Source: Candidatus Poribacteria bacterium (GTDB lineage: Bacteria; Poribacteria; WGA-4E; WGA-3G). From it: a stretch of DNA of 64,000 bases. The notes below the pieces were generated by a model. That model made no database searches, had not been told where the DNA came from, and was given only the letters and a program-made list of their open reading frames with translations. Location: contig OY282374.1 of assembly GCA_958295815.1 (NCBI GenBank), positions 1,942,856-2,006,855 of the forward strand. Reading direction: 5' to 3'. Of the stretch, positions 45,151-54,433 are shown piece by piece (within the stretch, counting starts at the first letter, position 1; every line of letters starts with the position of its first letter). A program made the translations under genes and the position numbers.

Positions 45151-46313
45151 TATTTATTTTCTCCAAAGCAGTAGAGGATACCGTCGTCGGTCCCGATATA
45201 GAGTCTGCCATTAGCCACACTGGGTGAGGCGACAATTGATGAGCCGGTTGCAAATTCCCACACTGATTTTCCTGTAGATATATCTAAAGCGATGAGTGTA
45301 CCGCGTGTTGTCCCCAAAAAAGCACGTTTTCCGACGATAACGGCAGACGACTCAATACGCGATTTGGCTGTATAGGTCCATAACGGTTCTCCAGTCTCAG
45401 GGGAAAGCGCGTGGACCATCTTATCCCGTCCACCGATGATAACCATGTCTTCAGTTAGGGCAGCTGAGGCGAAGAATGGAAATCGCCGTTTTGGATGCCG
45501 ATACCGCCATGCAATCTCGCCATTATCTAAGTTGACTCCGAGTATTTCAGAGCCATAGGTCCCACAATAAATTTGATTACCTAATATCGCTGGACTTGCC
45601 CCGACGTACGCGCCGAGGTTAACTTGTTGTGTCTGTGTGCCATCGTCGATATTGAGAACACGAAGGTAACTATCGCATCCGGTGACGATAGCGAAATTCC
45701 GCACATCGCCAGATTCGTTTTCGGACTCTGTCCAGATGCCGGGAGTGCCGTGGACATAACCTTCTGTCTCAAATTTCCAGATGAGTTCTCCGTTTTCTCG
45801 GTTAAGACAATAGAGGAATCCGTCATACGAGCCGAATAGCACACGATCACCAACAAAATTGGCTGACGATATGATTTCACCTTCTGTATGGACCAGCCAT
45901 TTTACTTGCCGGTTGTTGATGTCCATTGCATGAAAGACACCTTCACCGTCACCGAAGTAGATTACGCCGTTGTCCACTGAAGGTGACGCTTTAATAGGTC
46001 CAGTCGCCTGATATGTCCATTTTTTTTCTCCTGTTTGGGCATCAATTGCGTAGAGAAGTCCGTCTAATGCTCCGATATAGGCGGTGCCATCAACAACTGC
46101 AGCGGTGGATTCAATCATATCTCCTGCTTGAAAAGTCCAGAGCAGTTGAAGATTTTCAGGAAGTTCGGAGTCGGCAACACCGGTGAGTTGTGGATTGCCG
46201 CGAAAACTTGTCCAATCGGCAAACGATGTGTGTCCAGTGAAGAGCAGTAGGAACAAAACACTTCGGACAACAAATTGAGATATGGAATGGTTTATACTAA
46301 TAGGCTGCTTCAT
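45150..46313 (-). CDS. Secreted PQQ-type beta-propeller protein
   Basis: 387 residues. An N-terminal signal peptide (SVLFLLLFTGHTSFA) is followed by seven or eight blades with the W-repeat pattern: LYAIDAQTGEKKWTYQATG, FHAMDINNRQVKWLVHTEG, LYCLNRENGELIWKFETEG and others. It resembles BamB and the PQQ-dehydrogenase fold, but the ligands of a PQQ dehydrogenase are not evident. It is the second gene of a four-gene operon: it overlaps the alcohol dehydrogenase gene by 17 bases and the radical SAM gene by one. Confidence 0.88.
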   Translation of the reverse strand: MKQPISINHSISQFVVRSVLFLLLFTGHTSFADWTSFRGNPQLTGVADSELPENLQLLWTFQAGDMIESTAAVVDGTAYIGALDGLLYAIDAQTGEKKWTYQATGPIKASPSVDNGVIYFGDGEGVFHAMDINNRQVKWLVHTEGEIISSANFVGDRVLFGSYDGFLYCLNRENGELIWKFETEGYVHGTPGIWTESENESGDVRNFAIVTGCDSYLRVLNIDDGTQTQQVNLGAYVGASPAILGNQIYCGTYGSEILGVNLDNGEIAWRYRHPKRRFPFFASAALTEDMVIIGGRDKMVHALSPETGEPLWTYTAKSRIESSAVIVGKRAFLGTTRGTLIALDISTGKSVWEFATGSSIVASPSVANGRLYIGTDDGILYCFGENK

Positions 46314-47436
46314 AAAGTTTCGTAAAATCTTGTATGTTCAGAGGACGTGGATTAAACTGGGCAGTCCACTGTATTGATGCTTCTTTTGCTAATGTGGGTA
46401 TATCTGTTTTTTCTATGGTATATTGGACATCGCACTCCCGTAGTGTGTTCGGCAAATCGCCAGTCTGCTTTAATGCTACGATTCTGTCCGCTAAATCTCC
46501 GTCTGAAAATAGTCCATGATAGAGTTCTCCGGCGACGGCACTGTTGAATCGTATAACGTATGGTAGCGTCAATGCCACAGCGATGCCGTGGGTAATATTG
46601 TATCTCGCTGTCAACGGATTGGCGCAGGCATGCGCGGCGCCTAACATTGAATTTTCAATTGCGAGTCCAGCGAGGTATGCCCCGAATAACATATTGCTCC
46701 GTGCTGCAACGTTTTTGGATTCAAGAGCTGCTTCAAAGTTCGCGTTTAATAACTGCCACGCATGTTGCGAAAACATCTGTGACATCGGATTCCTTCTGGT
46801 CGCGACGTAGCTTTCGATGGCATGGGCAATTGCGTCTATACCTGTTGCTGCCGCCACCGATCTTGGCAAAGTTTCAGTGAGTGTAGCATCCAGAATTACG
46901 GTTCCAAATTTCGCTTTTCTATCCCCACACGCCATCTTGATATGTGTCTCTCGCTGCGCGATGAGCGCAAAAGATTGTGCTTCGCTGCCTGTGCCGATTG
47001 TTGTGGGAACGCCAATAGAGGGAAGCATGGGTTGTGTTGCTTTGTTGATGCCCCAGTAATCCTCCATTTTGCCGCCGTTTGTGAGCAGGAAGTTTGCACC
47101 TTTCGCACAATCCATCGCACTACCACCACCAAGCCCAATGATGAGATCTATCGGGGCGTCGGCTTTCGCAACAGCAACGGCAGCTTCAACGTCATTCGTT
47201 GTTGGGTTCGGAGAAACATCGGCGAAGACATAAGCGGCAATCCTTTCACTTTGCAACGCTGAAATTGCTCTTTCGAGAATACCGGCTTTTTCGATGCCTC
47301 GGTCCGTCGCGATCAAGACGCGGCTGCCTCCGAGCGTCCGAGTCAGCTCGCCTAATTTTTCAATACTGTTTTCACCGAAAATGACCCGTTGTGAAAGTTC
47401 GGAATCAAAGGTTTGCATGTTGTGCTTTACAGTCAT
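46297..47436 (-). CDS. Iron-containing alcohol dehydrogenase
   Basis: About 380 residues of the type III (iron) alcohol dehydrogenase family. The NAD site GGGSAMDCAKG is near residue 95, and the metal ligands lie in GIDAIAHAIESY, HACANPLTARYNITHG. It would interconvert an alcohol and an aldehyde or ketone. The start is uncertain: in-frame starts exist at 47484, 47436 and 47418, none with a strong ribosome site; 47436 is a compromise. It is the first gene of a four-gene operon with a beta-propeller, radical SAM and PaaK-like gene. Confidence 0.87.
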   Translation of the reverse strand: MTVKHNMQTFDSELSQRVIFGENSIEKLGELTRTLGGSRVLIATDRGIEKAGILERAISALQSERIAAYVFADVSPNPTTNDVEAAVAVAKADAPIDLIIGLGGGSAMDCAKGANFLLTNGGKMEDYWGINKATQPMLPSIGVPTTIGTGSEAQSFALIAQRETHIKMACGDRKAKFGTVILDATLTETLPRSVAAATGIDAIAHAIESYVATRRNPMSQMFSQHAWQLLNANFEAALESKNVAARSNMLFGAYLAGLAIENSMLGAAHACANPLTARYNITHGIAVALTLPYVIRFNSAVAGELYHGLFSDGDLADRIVALKQTGDLPNTLRECDVQYTIEKTDIPTLAKEASIQWTAQFNPRPLNIQDFTKLYEAAY

Positions 47437-47589
47437 TTGATTTTTGTAAATTTTTTCTCGTATTTCGGACTTGCCTTTAAACATGATACCAGAAGTCGAG
47501 GGGCAAAGTCAAGTTAGAGAACTGACTTAGTAAGATTATTTTTGGTAATTTTTAGAGTTACTTATACACTATAGTCGCGCATGGAGAGG

Positions 47590-47645
47590 GACGAGGCACG
47601 GGGACCTCGTCGAACGTAGTGTGTGAGCGAGGTTAGAAACCTCGC
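47590..47645. repeat. Two GAGG/CCTC hairpins
   Basis: GACGAGG...CCTCGTC (47590-47611) and GCGAGGTT-AGA-AACCTCGC (47627-47645) lie in the 212-base gap between the dipeptidase stop and the alcohol dehydrogenase start. The second is a relative of the GGGGTT hairpin family in shape. No gene is visible here. Confidence 0.5.
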
Positions 47646-47696
47646 CAACGGTGGAGAGGATGGAGCAGGTTTAGCAGGATGGATTTTTCAGTATAT

Positions 47697-48767
47697 CTAA
47701 CTCCATGCGTCGTGTAAGAACCGCAGCCAGTTGCCGTGCATAATAGCGGAAATGTCATCGGCAGTATAACCGCGTGCCTCCAACAAACTCGGTATCTTCT
47801 GTAAATCAGCGATGGTATCCAAGTCGCTGGGAGACTGCTCCTGTCCATAGCCGCCATCCAAGTCTGTACCAATAGCTGCGTGACGGCTGTTACCCGCCAA
47901 CTGGCAGATATAGTCGATGTGGTCAACGACACTGTTCAGGGTAACCTTGTCGTGTTGGGTTTTACCGGTAATCCAACCCGGGTGGAGCATCCATGCATCA
48001 AAAGCAGCACCGATGACGCCATCCCGCTCAAAAATTGCGCGTAATTGTGCATCGCTAAATTGGCGTTGATGCGGAACCAATGCGCGGCAGTTATTATGAC
48101 TGGCGAGGACTAATCCGTTGTAGTGTTCTAATGCTTGCCAGAACGCTTGATCTGAGCAGTGCGTGAGGTCGAGAATAACACCTAAGCGTTCCATCTCAGC
48201 CAGCAGGGGCGGACCGAGTTCTGTCAATCCGATTTCGGTGCCTGTCCCACCGGCATAGCGTCCGGGACCATAATGCGTCAATCCAAGCATGCGTAACCCA
48301 CCATCAACCCATGCTTCTAATTGTGTGGGGGTCAGAATTGGGTCGGCACCCTCCATACTAATCACGAACCCCAGCGGCGGTGTATTGTCGTAATCGTTTG
48401 CGTCACCTATCGCCTTACTTTCCCAATCCCGCCAAATGTCGATATGTCTATCCAAGTTTTCTCGGTTCGTGATAATCCGCACATAATGCAATGCCTCCAA
48501 GGCACGGTAGTAAGCCAATTGCCCTTGAGCGATGCCGTAGGATTGGGCAGGCGAAGCGAAATCGAAATGTGGGGAAGGTCTACCAGTGGATCGGGCGAAC
48601 AGGGTAACGAAACTTAAGGCAATTCGTCCTTGACGCATTTCTGGGTAAGCAACGGTGCCTTGCTTGCCGACTTCTTGGGCGCGAATCGTATGGGCTGAAC
48701 TTAACAGGTCTCGGTTGCCTTGTAAGGCATTCATAGAGAGATCAAGGTGGGCATCAATAATGAGCAT
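47697..48767 (-). CDS. Membrane dipeptidase-like (M19) amidohydrolase
   Basis: 356 residues. Zinc ligands are in IDAHLDL (His7, Asp9), VISMEGADPI (Glu), DLTHCSDQAFW and LASHNNCRAL (His), which is the M19 renal-dipeptidase set. The C-terminus contains AAIGTDLDGGYG. No signal peptide is seen, so it may act in the cytoplasm on dipeptides or related amides. It has AAGGA seven bases before the ATG and lies 41 bases downstream of the sulfatase. Confidence 0.9.
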   Translation of the reverse strand: MLIIDAHLDLSMNALQGNRDLLSSAHTIRAQEVGKQGTVAYPEMRQGRIALSFVTLFARSTGRPSPHFDFASPAQSYGIAQGQLAYYRALEALHYVRIITNRENLDRHIDIWRDWESKAIGDANDYDNTPPLGFVISMEGADPILTPTQLEAWVDGGLRMLGLTHYGPGRYAGGTGTEIGLTELGPPLLAEMERLGVILDLTHCSDQAFWQALEHYNGLVLASHNNCRALVPHQRQFSDAQLRAIFERDGVIGAAFDAWMLHPGWITGKTQHDKVTLNSVVDHIDYICQLAGNSRHAAIGTDLDGGYGQEQSPSDLDTIADLQKIPSLLEARGYTADDISAIMHGNWLRFLHDAWS

Positions 48768-48808
48768 AGGACATCCTTCTTTGATGGGTTGGAATGAAAA
48801 AAATCGAG

Positions 48809-50308
48809 TTAAGTACTATCTGGATACGCAGCGAAATGCGCTTGAGGTGTGCCATTTCCATAATCTCCGTCACAGGCATTGAGCAGCCAACTGCTAAGAC
48901 GGGCAACGATGTCCGGGTGATCGGCTGCGAGGTCATTCTCCTCGCGATAGTCGTTTGTGAGTTGATATAACTGAAAACTGTCTGTACTGTTTATATACCG
49001 TAATTTCCAACCATCCGACGTTACCAAAGCAGGACCGAGGCGAGAGGCATATACGACCCAGTCCCGGTTCTGTTGGATGTCAGGCTGGTCAAGTAGCGTC
49101 GGTAAGAATGATACCCCGTCTTTACCTTGTGGCATCTCGACTCCGATGAGGTCAGCGAAGGTCGGCATTAGGTCGTAGTTCGCGAGAATATGGTTCGACA
49201 CCTGATCGGGTGTAATCTTTCCGGGGAAACGGATAATGTAAGGAATTCGCGTGCCGCCTTCCCAACTTGAGAACTTCAAGCCTCCCATACCGTCGTTTCC
49301 GTTAAACACGTCGCCACCGGTCTCCGAATAGAATTTCGTTGTGATTTCGTCATACGGTTCACCGTCTAGGTTTTGTCTCCGACCGGAAGTCCGTCCTTCC
49401 TGTAAATAATACACTTCGTGACCGTTATCCGAGCAGAGAACAATCATCGTGCGGTCGTCAATTCCGAGTCTTTCGAGTTCATCCAAGATAATCCCAACAG
49501 TCTCATCCAGTTTAAGGATCATGGAAGCATATTCTTTCTCATACGTCGTCAGCTCCGAAGCGTGTTTTACTGCAGGATGGATGTCAGGGATAGCAATCGG
49601 ACCATGCGGCAACTGTGAAGGGTGATACAGAAAGAAAGGTTGGTCTTGGTGGGTGCGGAGGAACTCGACGATCTTTTCGTTAAAAATGTCCTGAGAATAC
49701 ACAGCTTTTCCTTGTCGATTCCTTCGGCGCGCGATGTTTTCCTCAGATTCCCAGTTTAAATTTACGGCACAGTCGGCATGTGTATTGCCGCTAATATGCG
49801 TGGGTTGCCCGTTTTCAAAGAGAAAAGGTGGATAAAAGCCGTGGCAACGGGCATGGTCATAGTAACCGTAGTGATACTGCCAGCCGTGCCGACGAATGCG
49901 CGCTCCTGTTGTCGCAAAACCCCATTCAAGTTTTCCTATTTGTCCAGTAACGTAACCCGCATGATCAGCAATCTCTGCCAAGAAAATATCATCGGGACCC
50001 GCCTGAAGACCGGTTGTATGAATCAATTCGGTGATTTGGCTTTGTGTCAATTCACCAGCACTCATCCTGTCATACAATCCCCCTTGCGTGTAGGTCCATG
50101 TTCCGTCATGGCAATCGTGGAGACCTGTTAGCATACTTGCCCGTGATGGGGCGCAAAAGGCACAACCGTAGGCGTGGTTGAACTTCATACCTTCGTTCGC
50201 AAGACGGTCAATATTCGGTGTCTCGAAATGTTGCTGACCGTAGCAACTCAACATGCCGCGTCCGAGGTCGTCACCGTAGATGAGAATAACATTCGGGTTG
50301 TCTGTCAT
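48809..50308 (-). CDS. Type I sulfatase (formylglycine-dependent)
   Basis: 499 residues. The sulfatase signature CAPSRASMLTG (from Cys52) gives the CxPSR site whose Cys becomes formylglycine. Metal residues are in VILIYGDDLG (Asp13, Asp14) and VLCSDNGHE. The family removes sulfate from esters such as sulfated polysaccharides or glycosaminoglycans. No signal peptide is visible, so it may act in the cytoplasm on imported oligosaccharides. The matching maturase is not in the window. It fits with the GH88-like gene in sulfated-polysaccharide use (inference). Confidence 0.92.
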   Translation of the reverse strand: MTDNPNVILIYGDDLGRGMLSCYGQQHFETPNIDRLANEGMKFNHAYGCAFCAPSRASMLTGLHDCHDGTWTYTQGGLYDRMSAGELTQSQITELIHTTGLQAGPDDIFLAEIADHAGYVTGQIGKLEWGFATTGARIRRHGWQYHYGYYDHARCHGFYPPFLFENGQPTHISGNTHADCAVNLNWESEENIARRRNRQGKAVYSQDIFNEKIVEFLRTHQDQPFFLYHPSQLPHGPIAIPDIHPAVKHASELTTYEKEYASMILKLDETVGIILDELERLGIDDRTMIVLCSDNGHEVYYLQEGRTSGRRQNLDGEPYDEITTKFYSETGGDVFNGNDGMGGLKFSSWEGGTRIPYIIRFPGKITPDQVSNHILANYDLMPTFADLIGVEMPQGKDGVSFLPTLLDQPDIQQNRDWVVYASRLGPALVTSDGWKLRYINSTDSFQLYQLTNDYREENDLAADHPDIVARLSSWLLNACDGDYGNGTPQAHFAAYPDST

Positions 50309-50354
50309 GCGTGTTGGCTATTCCTTTAATCTGTAACAGAGAGAAAAATGGGGT

Positions 50355-51995
50355 TCAAACTTTTTTGGACACCCGTTCTGCCAACCGAGCGAGTGCTGGC
50401 GATGCGTCTAATTTATCAAGTTCTGCCTCAATTATGACAAATTGTTGCGTCTCGGCAAGTGCTGCCTTCATAGCAGTGTCGAATTCGCCCTCGGTCCGGA
50501 CAGCAAATGCGCGTCCTGTACCGAAGAGTTCGGGTATACGGGTATAGTTCCAATTCTCTATATCGTTAAATGTCCCTTCAACAAGGGGACGGATGGTGCC
50601 ATATCCACTGTTGTTCAAAATCAGAATAATCGGATTGAGTCCGTAGCGGATGGTTGTTGACAGTTCGGTGCCGGTCATTTGGAATGCCCCGTCTCCGACG
50701 ATCACGATTGGACGTGCATCGGGCTTGCTGAGTTGTGCTCCAATTGCGGCGGGGATCGCAAACCCCATTGAAGTATAGTAGGCAAGCGCAATAAAATTGG
50801 TATGCGTTGGGAGTCGCAAGTCTGCAGCACCCCAGAGACTGTCCCCGATATCAGCGATAACCGTCATGTCATCGCTCAAGAATAGATTGAGCTGCTGGAA
50901 CAGGCGATGGACTGTTAAAGATTGGTCGGCTATCATCTCAAAGGGTTCAGGCACTGTCAACACCCATTCCAAGTCTATGTCCCCTCGTTCTTGGAGTTTC
51001 GGAGCACCCAAACCATCAATAAAATCCTGAAACATGACATCTTCATAAGTAGAGTATCGAACGGTGATTTTATCCGATGTAGCATGGACACAGCGACTTC
51101 GCTCAAGATTTGCGGTGTAAATTCCAAGGTTGACATCCGTCATGAAGGCACCGAGAATAATAACGCAATCGGAAGTTTCAACGAGTGTTGTGATTTCGGC
51201 TCTGCCCATCGCGCCACCGTAGATCCCCAAGTAGAGCGGATGTCCCTCCGGCATCACAGATTTGCCGAGCAGCGTTACCGCTACCGGAATCTGTTTCTCT
51301 TCGGCAAGACTGAGTAGTTTGTCTTGGAAGCCGAATCTGTGGAGTTCGGCACCCGCCAAAATGATTGGATTGTCGCTCTGATTTATGAAATTAATTGCGT
51401 CGGATAAGGCGGCATTCAACGTTTCAGAGTCACTTTCGTGTTCACCTGTTGACGGACGTTGGTAAAGTGCCCCTGGCGTACCTACTATATCTCGTGGCAA
51501 TTCAATGTAGCCCGGACGCTTATGCCAATAGACAGTATCCAGCACTCTGTCTATCTCATTGAAGGCGTTAAAGGGTTCGTCGATGAGTGTTGATGCAACG
51601 GTGATCTCCTCATAGATACGTTGCTGTGTGTAAAAATCTCTGCCTTTATGGTGCAGAAGCGCGCCTTCGCCGCGCTCATTCATCCCTGGGCTGCCGCTAA
51701 TGACAACAAGTGGTGATTTTTCGGCATAGGCACCCGTGACAGCGTTAACCATAGATAACCCACCGACGCAGTAAGTGACACACGCAACACCCATGCCATT
51801 TATGCGTGCATAGGCATCTGCCGCAAATCCGGCAGTCTCTTCTCGCGTTGTCCCGATGTGTTGAATCGGACTCTGCTCAATCAAATCGAAAAACTGAACT
51901 ACATAGTCGCCAGGGATGCCGAAAATGTGGTCAATACCGTAACTTTCTAATTTTTTTAGAAGGTACTCGCCGATAGTGAGTGGGTTATTTTGCAT
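50355..51995 (-). CDS. Thiamine-diphosphate 2-keto acid decarboxylase
   Basis: 546 residues from the ATG at 51995, which has AAGGAG six bases upstream; a longer open frame to 52112 is not supported. Pyruvate/indolepyruvate decarboxylase traits are the TPP-activating Glu in TTREETAG (about 52), the His pair in LLHHKGRDF (115-116), and the TPP fold GDGAFQMTGTEL ending in LNNSGYGT. It would turn a 2-keto acid into an aldehyde and CO2. The aldehyde-dehydrogenase-like gene lies just upstream on the same strand. Confidence 0.87.
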   Translation of the reverse strand: MQNNPLTIGEYLLKKLESYGIDHIFGIPGDYVVQFFDLIEQSPIQHIGTTREETAGFAADAYARINGMGVACVTYCVGGLSMVNAVTGAYAEKSPLVVISGSPGMNERGEGALLHHKGRDFYTQQRIYEEITVASTLIDEPFNAFNEIDRVLDTVYWHKRPGYIELPRDIVGTPGALYQRPSTGEHESDSETLNAALSDAINFINQSDNPIILAGAELHRFGFQDKLLSLAEEKQIPVAVTLLGKSVMPEGHPLYLGIYGGAMGRAEITTLVETSDCVIILGAFMTDVNLGIYTANLERSRCVHATSDKITVRYSTYEDVMFQDFIDGLGAPKLQERGDIDLEWVLTVPEPFEMIADQSLTVHRLFQQLNLFLSDDMTVIADIGDSLWGAADLRLPTHTNFIALAYYTSMGFAIPAAIGAQLSKPDARPIVIVGDGAFQMTGTELSTTIRYGLNPIILILNNSGYGTIRPLVEGTFNDIENWNYTRIPELFGTGRAFAVRTEGEFDTAMKAALAETQQFVIIEAELDKLDASPALARLAERVSKKV

Positions 51996-52139
51996 TGGAA
52001 CTCCTTGGGCAAAATCATCGCGGAGAAAAATATCACTGAATTTGCGAGTTCTTGAGGCAATCAATGACTTACCTGTTCGCGCTAACTCATAGATTTTTCT
52101 TATCGAACTCACGTTAATAAATCGAGTTCTTTGAAGGTA

Positions 52140-53546
52140 TTACCCAACCTGAAATGCTCGTTGCCGATAGAGATGCTCGAACAAATTGCCCTCGTGCGGA
52201 CTATCCCAAGAAATCTGATTCGTCGGGATTGCCCCTAAGTTGAGTCGATCAATGAGCGGCGTCGCTATGAGATCTCGTGTGAGCGATGCATCCTCTGTAA
52301 TAGCGGTTGCAACCAACGTCGCACCCATAGATTCAGCTAACGCTGTTGATGGCACTTCCACAACACTCACGAATGGGAATGGGAATTCCGTGTTTGCCAA
52401 TGGATGTTCTGCATCCTCGCACCAGATAACAGTCGGTCTGAGGAAGGTGCAGCCATCTAACTCAACAACTCTGTCCCCGGTTGTTAATTCTATCGCGCCG
52501 GGTTCTTTGAGGTGCTGATCAATCAGAGACGAGATACCGTGTGCAGATTTCGGATTTGCCCACGCTGCGATTCCAGCATCTGGATGATCAAGCGGTTTCG
52601 GTTCAATGCGTGCCAAGCGTTCTGTTAGTGCTTCAGCAATCTCACGTCCGTCTGCTGTTACCCACACTCCAGAGGCGTTAATACAGGACCTGCCACCGTT
52701 CTTGGCGACCGATTCTACAATAAGATCGAGATACTGTTCCCAATTGCTCTGTGTTCCTTCGTGGATAATAATTTTACTGCGTCCGGGTCCGTGGATTTCG
52801 ACACGAGGCGTATTCACCCAGGGTGCGACGGTTGAACCGCCACCGAAGAGCATAGAACGTCCGCATCGGGACAAGATCTCATTGGCACCGCTGTAATCGG
52901 TAGGATAGAAACTGAACCCTTCCGCAGGAGCACCGGCCGCGATAAACGCTTGTGCTATACGATAAGGCGTCCACGGTTCCTCACGACCCGGTTTTAAAAC
53001 GAGTGGCACTTTTAACGGGATGGCAGATACCCATAACGAATGTACACCGGGCGAATTGCTGGGTAACACGGCACCCAGTGAGTCGGTCTCACAGACGTAA
53101 CTCAACGTCCGTCCGTTTTGGACTCCCCAACCAGTGTCAAGGACTTGTAAATCCATGCCGCGGGTGAGTCCATCTAAAACTGTATCAATGTTTTCCAAGA
53201 CGCCTTGAATCTTACCCAGATTTTGCTGACAGAGGGATTCAGGCAGACCGGTTGTTCCGGAGACTTGTTGGATATAATCTGTCGGAGATTGATCAGTTCC
53301 ATCAAGGGGCAGCGATGCCGTTGTGAACAGACGCGCTGCCTCCTTGCAGATGGAAATCAATTCAGCGACAGAATGTTGTCCAAGTGCCTCTTTTTGGAGA
53401 CCGATGTCAACGAGGTCTTTCGCTATCAATCCTCGATTGGCTTGGCTCACCTCGACCAAGGGTTCACCGGTTTTAATATGTGATACGCGAACGGTGTTCA
53501 GACTTCTGTAAGAACGTCCGGCGCGTAGAATTGGGATGTGTATCAT
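52140..53546 (-). CDS. Aldehyde dehydrogenase-superfamily protein (acylating type?)
   Basis: 468 residues. ALDH-fold marks are LPSNSPGVHSLWVSAIPLK and VLKPGREEPWTPYRIAQAF for NAD(P) binding, and NGGRSCINASGVW with the catalytic Cys. The general-base Glu of the LELGGK motif is not recognisable (VEIHGPGRSKI), as in acyl-CoA reductases. It probably oxidises or reduces an aldehyde or acyl-thioester. Together with the downstream keto acid decarboxylase it could process a keto acid to an aldehyde and then to an acid or acyl group (inference). Confidence 0.75.
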   Translation of the reverse strand: MIHIPILRAGRSYRSLNTVRVSHIKTGEPLVEVSQANRGLIAKDLVDIGLQKEALGQHSVAELISICKEAARLFTTASLPLDGTDQSPTDYIQQVSGTTGLPESLCQQNLGKIQGVLENIDTVLDGLTRGMDLQVLDTGWGVQNGRTLSYVCETDSLGAVLPSNSPGVHSLWVSAIPLKVPLVLKPGREEPWTPYRIAQAFIAAGAPAEGFSFYPTDYSGANEILSRCGRSMLFGGGSTVAPWVNTPRVEIHGPGRSKIIIHEGTQSNWEQYLDLIVESVAKNGGRSCINASGVWVTADGREIAEALTERLARIEPKPLDHPDAGIAAWANPKSAHGISSLIDQHLKEPGAIELTTGDRVVELDGCTFLRPTVIWCEDAEHPLANTEFPFPFVSVVEVPSTALAESMGATLVATAITEDASLTRDLIATPLIDRLNLGAIPTNQISWDSPHEGNLFEHLYRQRAFQVG

Positions 53547-53559
53547 CGTTTGCTATTGG

Positions 53560-53736
53560 GTTGCGGCACAGCGGCGTGTGCCTATTACTTTACAGCTACG
53601 GCACAGCGGCGTGTGCTTATTACTTTCCAGCTACGGCACAGCGGCGTGTGCTTATTACTTTCCAGCTACGGCACAGCGGCGTATGCCTACTACTTTGTCT
53701 GCTACGGCACAGCGGAGTGTGCCTACTACTTTGTCT
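53560..53736. repeat. Five-unit 35-36-bp tandem array of a hairpin repeat
   Basis: Units begin at 53560, 53595, 53630, 53665 and 53701. Each has GCTACGGCACAGCGGCGTG (with small changes), the hairpin GGCACA-GCGGCG-TGTGCC, then CTACTACTTT and a 5-7-base link. The first three units are 35 bp and the last two 36 bp, so they are not a coding repeat. The array fills the gap between the ALDH-like start and the end of the beta-propeller gene, whose stop codon touches it. Confidence 0.85.
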
Positions 53737-53737
53737 G

Positions 53738-54433
53738 CTACCATGTAATTTTCGCTACCCATCCGGAGGCGGCATCGCAATAGAGGAAATTGTCACCGTA
53801 GAGCGATAAACCGTGCGGTTCAGGGCAATCTTCAGGGACTTCAATATGATCGATCGGTGTGCCGTCTTCAAGGTCGAGTTTGACAATAACCCTATCGGAG
53901 GTATGCGTTGACCAAAGTCCATCTTCAACACGAATCATACCGTGTCCACGTCCATGCGGCAGCGGAAGCGTCTTTTGCACAGACCAATCCGATATTCTGA
54001 CTTTGTGTGTGACTTGGTTCGAGAGTGTTTGGACCCACAGATGTCCTTCGTCGTAATGGTCGTATTCAACGCCGTGTGTGCCACCACCATCGGGTATAGG
54101 ATAACGTCCGAGGGTTTCACCGGTATCGGGATCGACTTTGAAAATTTCGCCTGAGTTGGCATCTGTATCTCGGACAGGACGCCAGCGTTCTCCAGATCCA
54201 TTTGCGGCTAACCAGAGTGCGCCGTCACCATAAGTCATCCCGCTTGTGTTAGAGGATTCGCTCGGGATGTCGCGAATAAGTTTTGGCACGGTATAGTCGA
54301 CGTCTGCTGTAATTTCGACCAGTGCGACTCTATCGGTAATCTGATCGACGATCCACAAACCGTCGTCTGTCACCTGTAAACCGTTCGGCACTGCATAGGG
54401 GGACCGGAAGACTTTTTCAATTTTCGTTATCAT
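53738..54433 (-). CDS. Small SMP-30/NHL-like beta-propeller protein
   Basis: 231 residues, no signal peptide. Repeated blade strands (GLWIVDQITDRVALVEI, GALWLAANGSGERW, HLWVQTLSNQVTHKVRI, GLWSTHTSDRVIVKLDL) resemble SMP-30 or NHL-type propellers, but the set is short, so about four or five blades are present. There is no known activity. The start lies inside the selenoprotein gene: it overlaps by 17 bases, with AGGAG eight bases upstream. The stop abuts the tandem array, suggesting the array expanded into the end of the operon. Confidence 0.75.
   Translation of the reverse strand: MITKIEKVFRSPYAVPNGLQVTDDGLWIVDQITDRVALVEITADVDYTVPKLIRDIPSESSNTSGMTYGDGALWLAANGSGERWRPVRDTDANSGEIFKVDPDTGETLGRYPIPDGGGTHGVEYDHYDEGHLWVQTLSNQVTHKVRISDWSVQKTLPLPHGRGHGMIRVEDGLWSTHTSDRVIVKLDLEDGTPIDHIEVPEDCPEPHGLSLYGDNFLYCDAASGWVAKITW

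Noticed and set aside
51996..52112. A longer N-terminus for the keto acid decarboxylase
   Set aside because: The extra 39 residues do not match the family and the ATG at 51995 has a strong AAGGAG site.
53560..53736. Possible CRISPR array
   Set aside because: The units are joined directly, with nearly identical 5-7-base links rather than unique spacers, and no cas gene is present.
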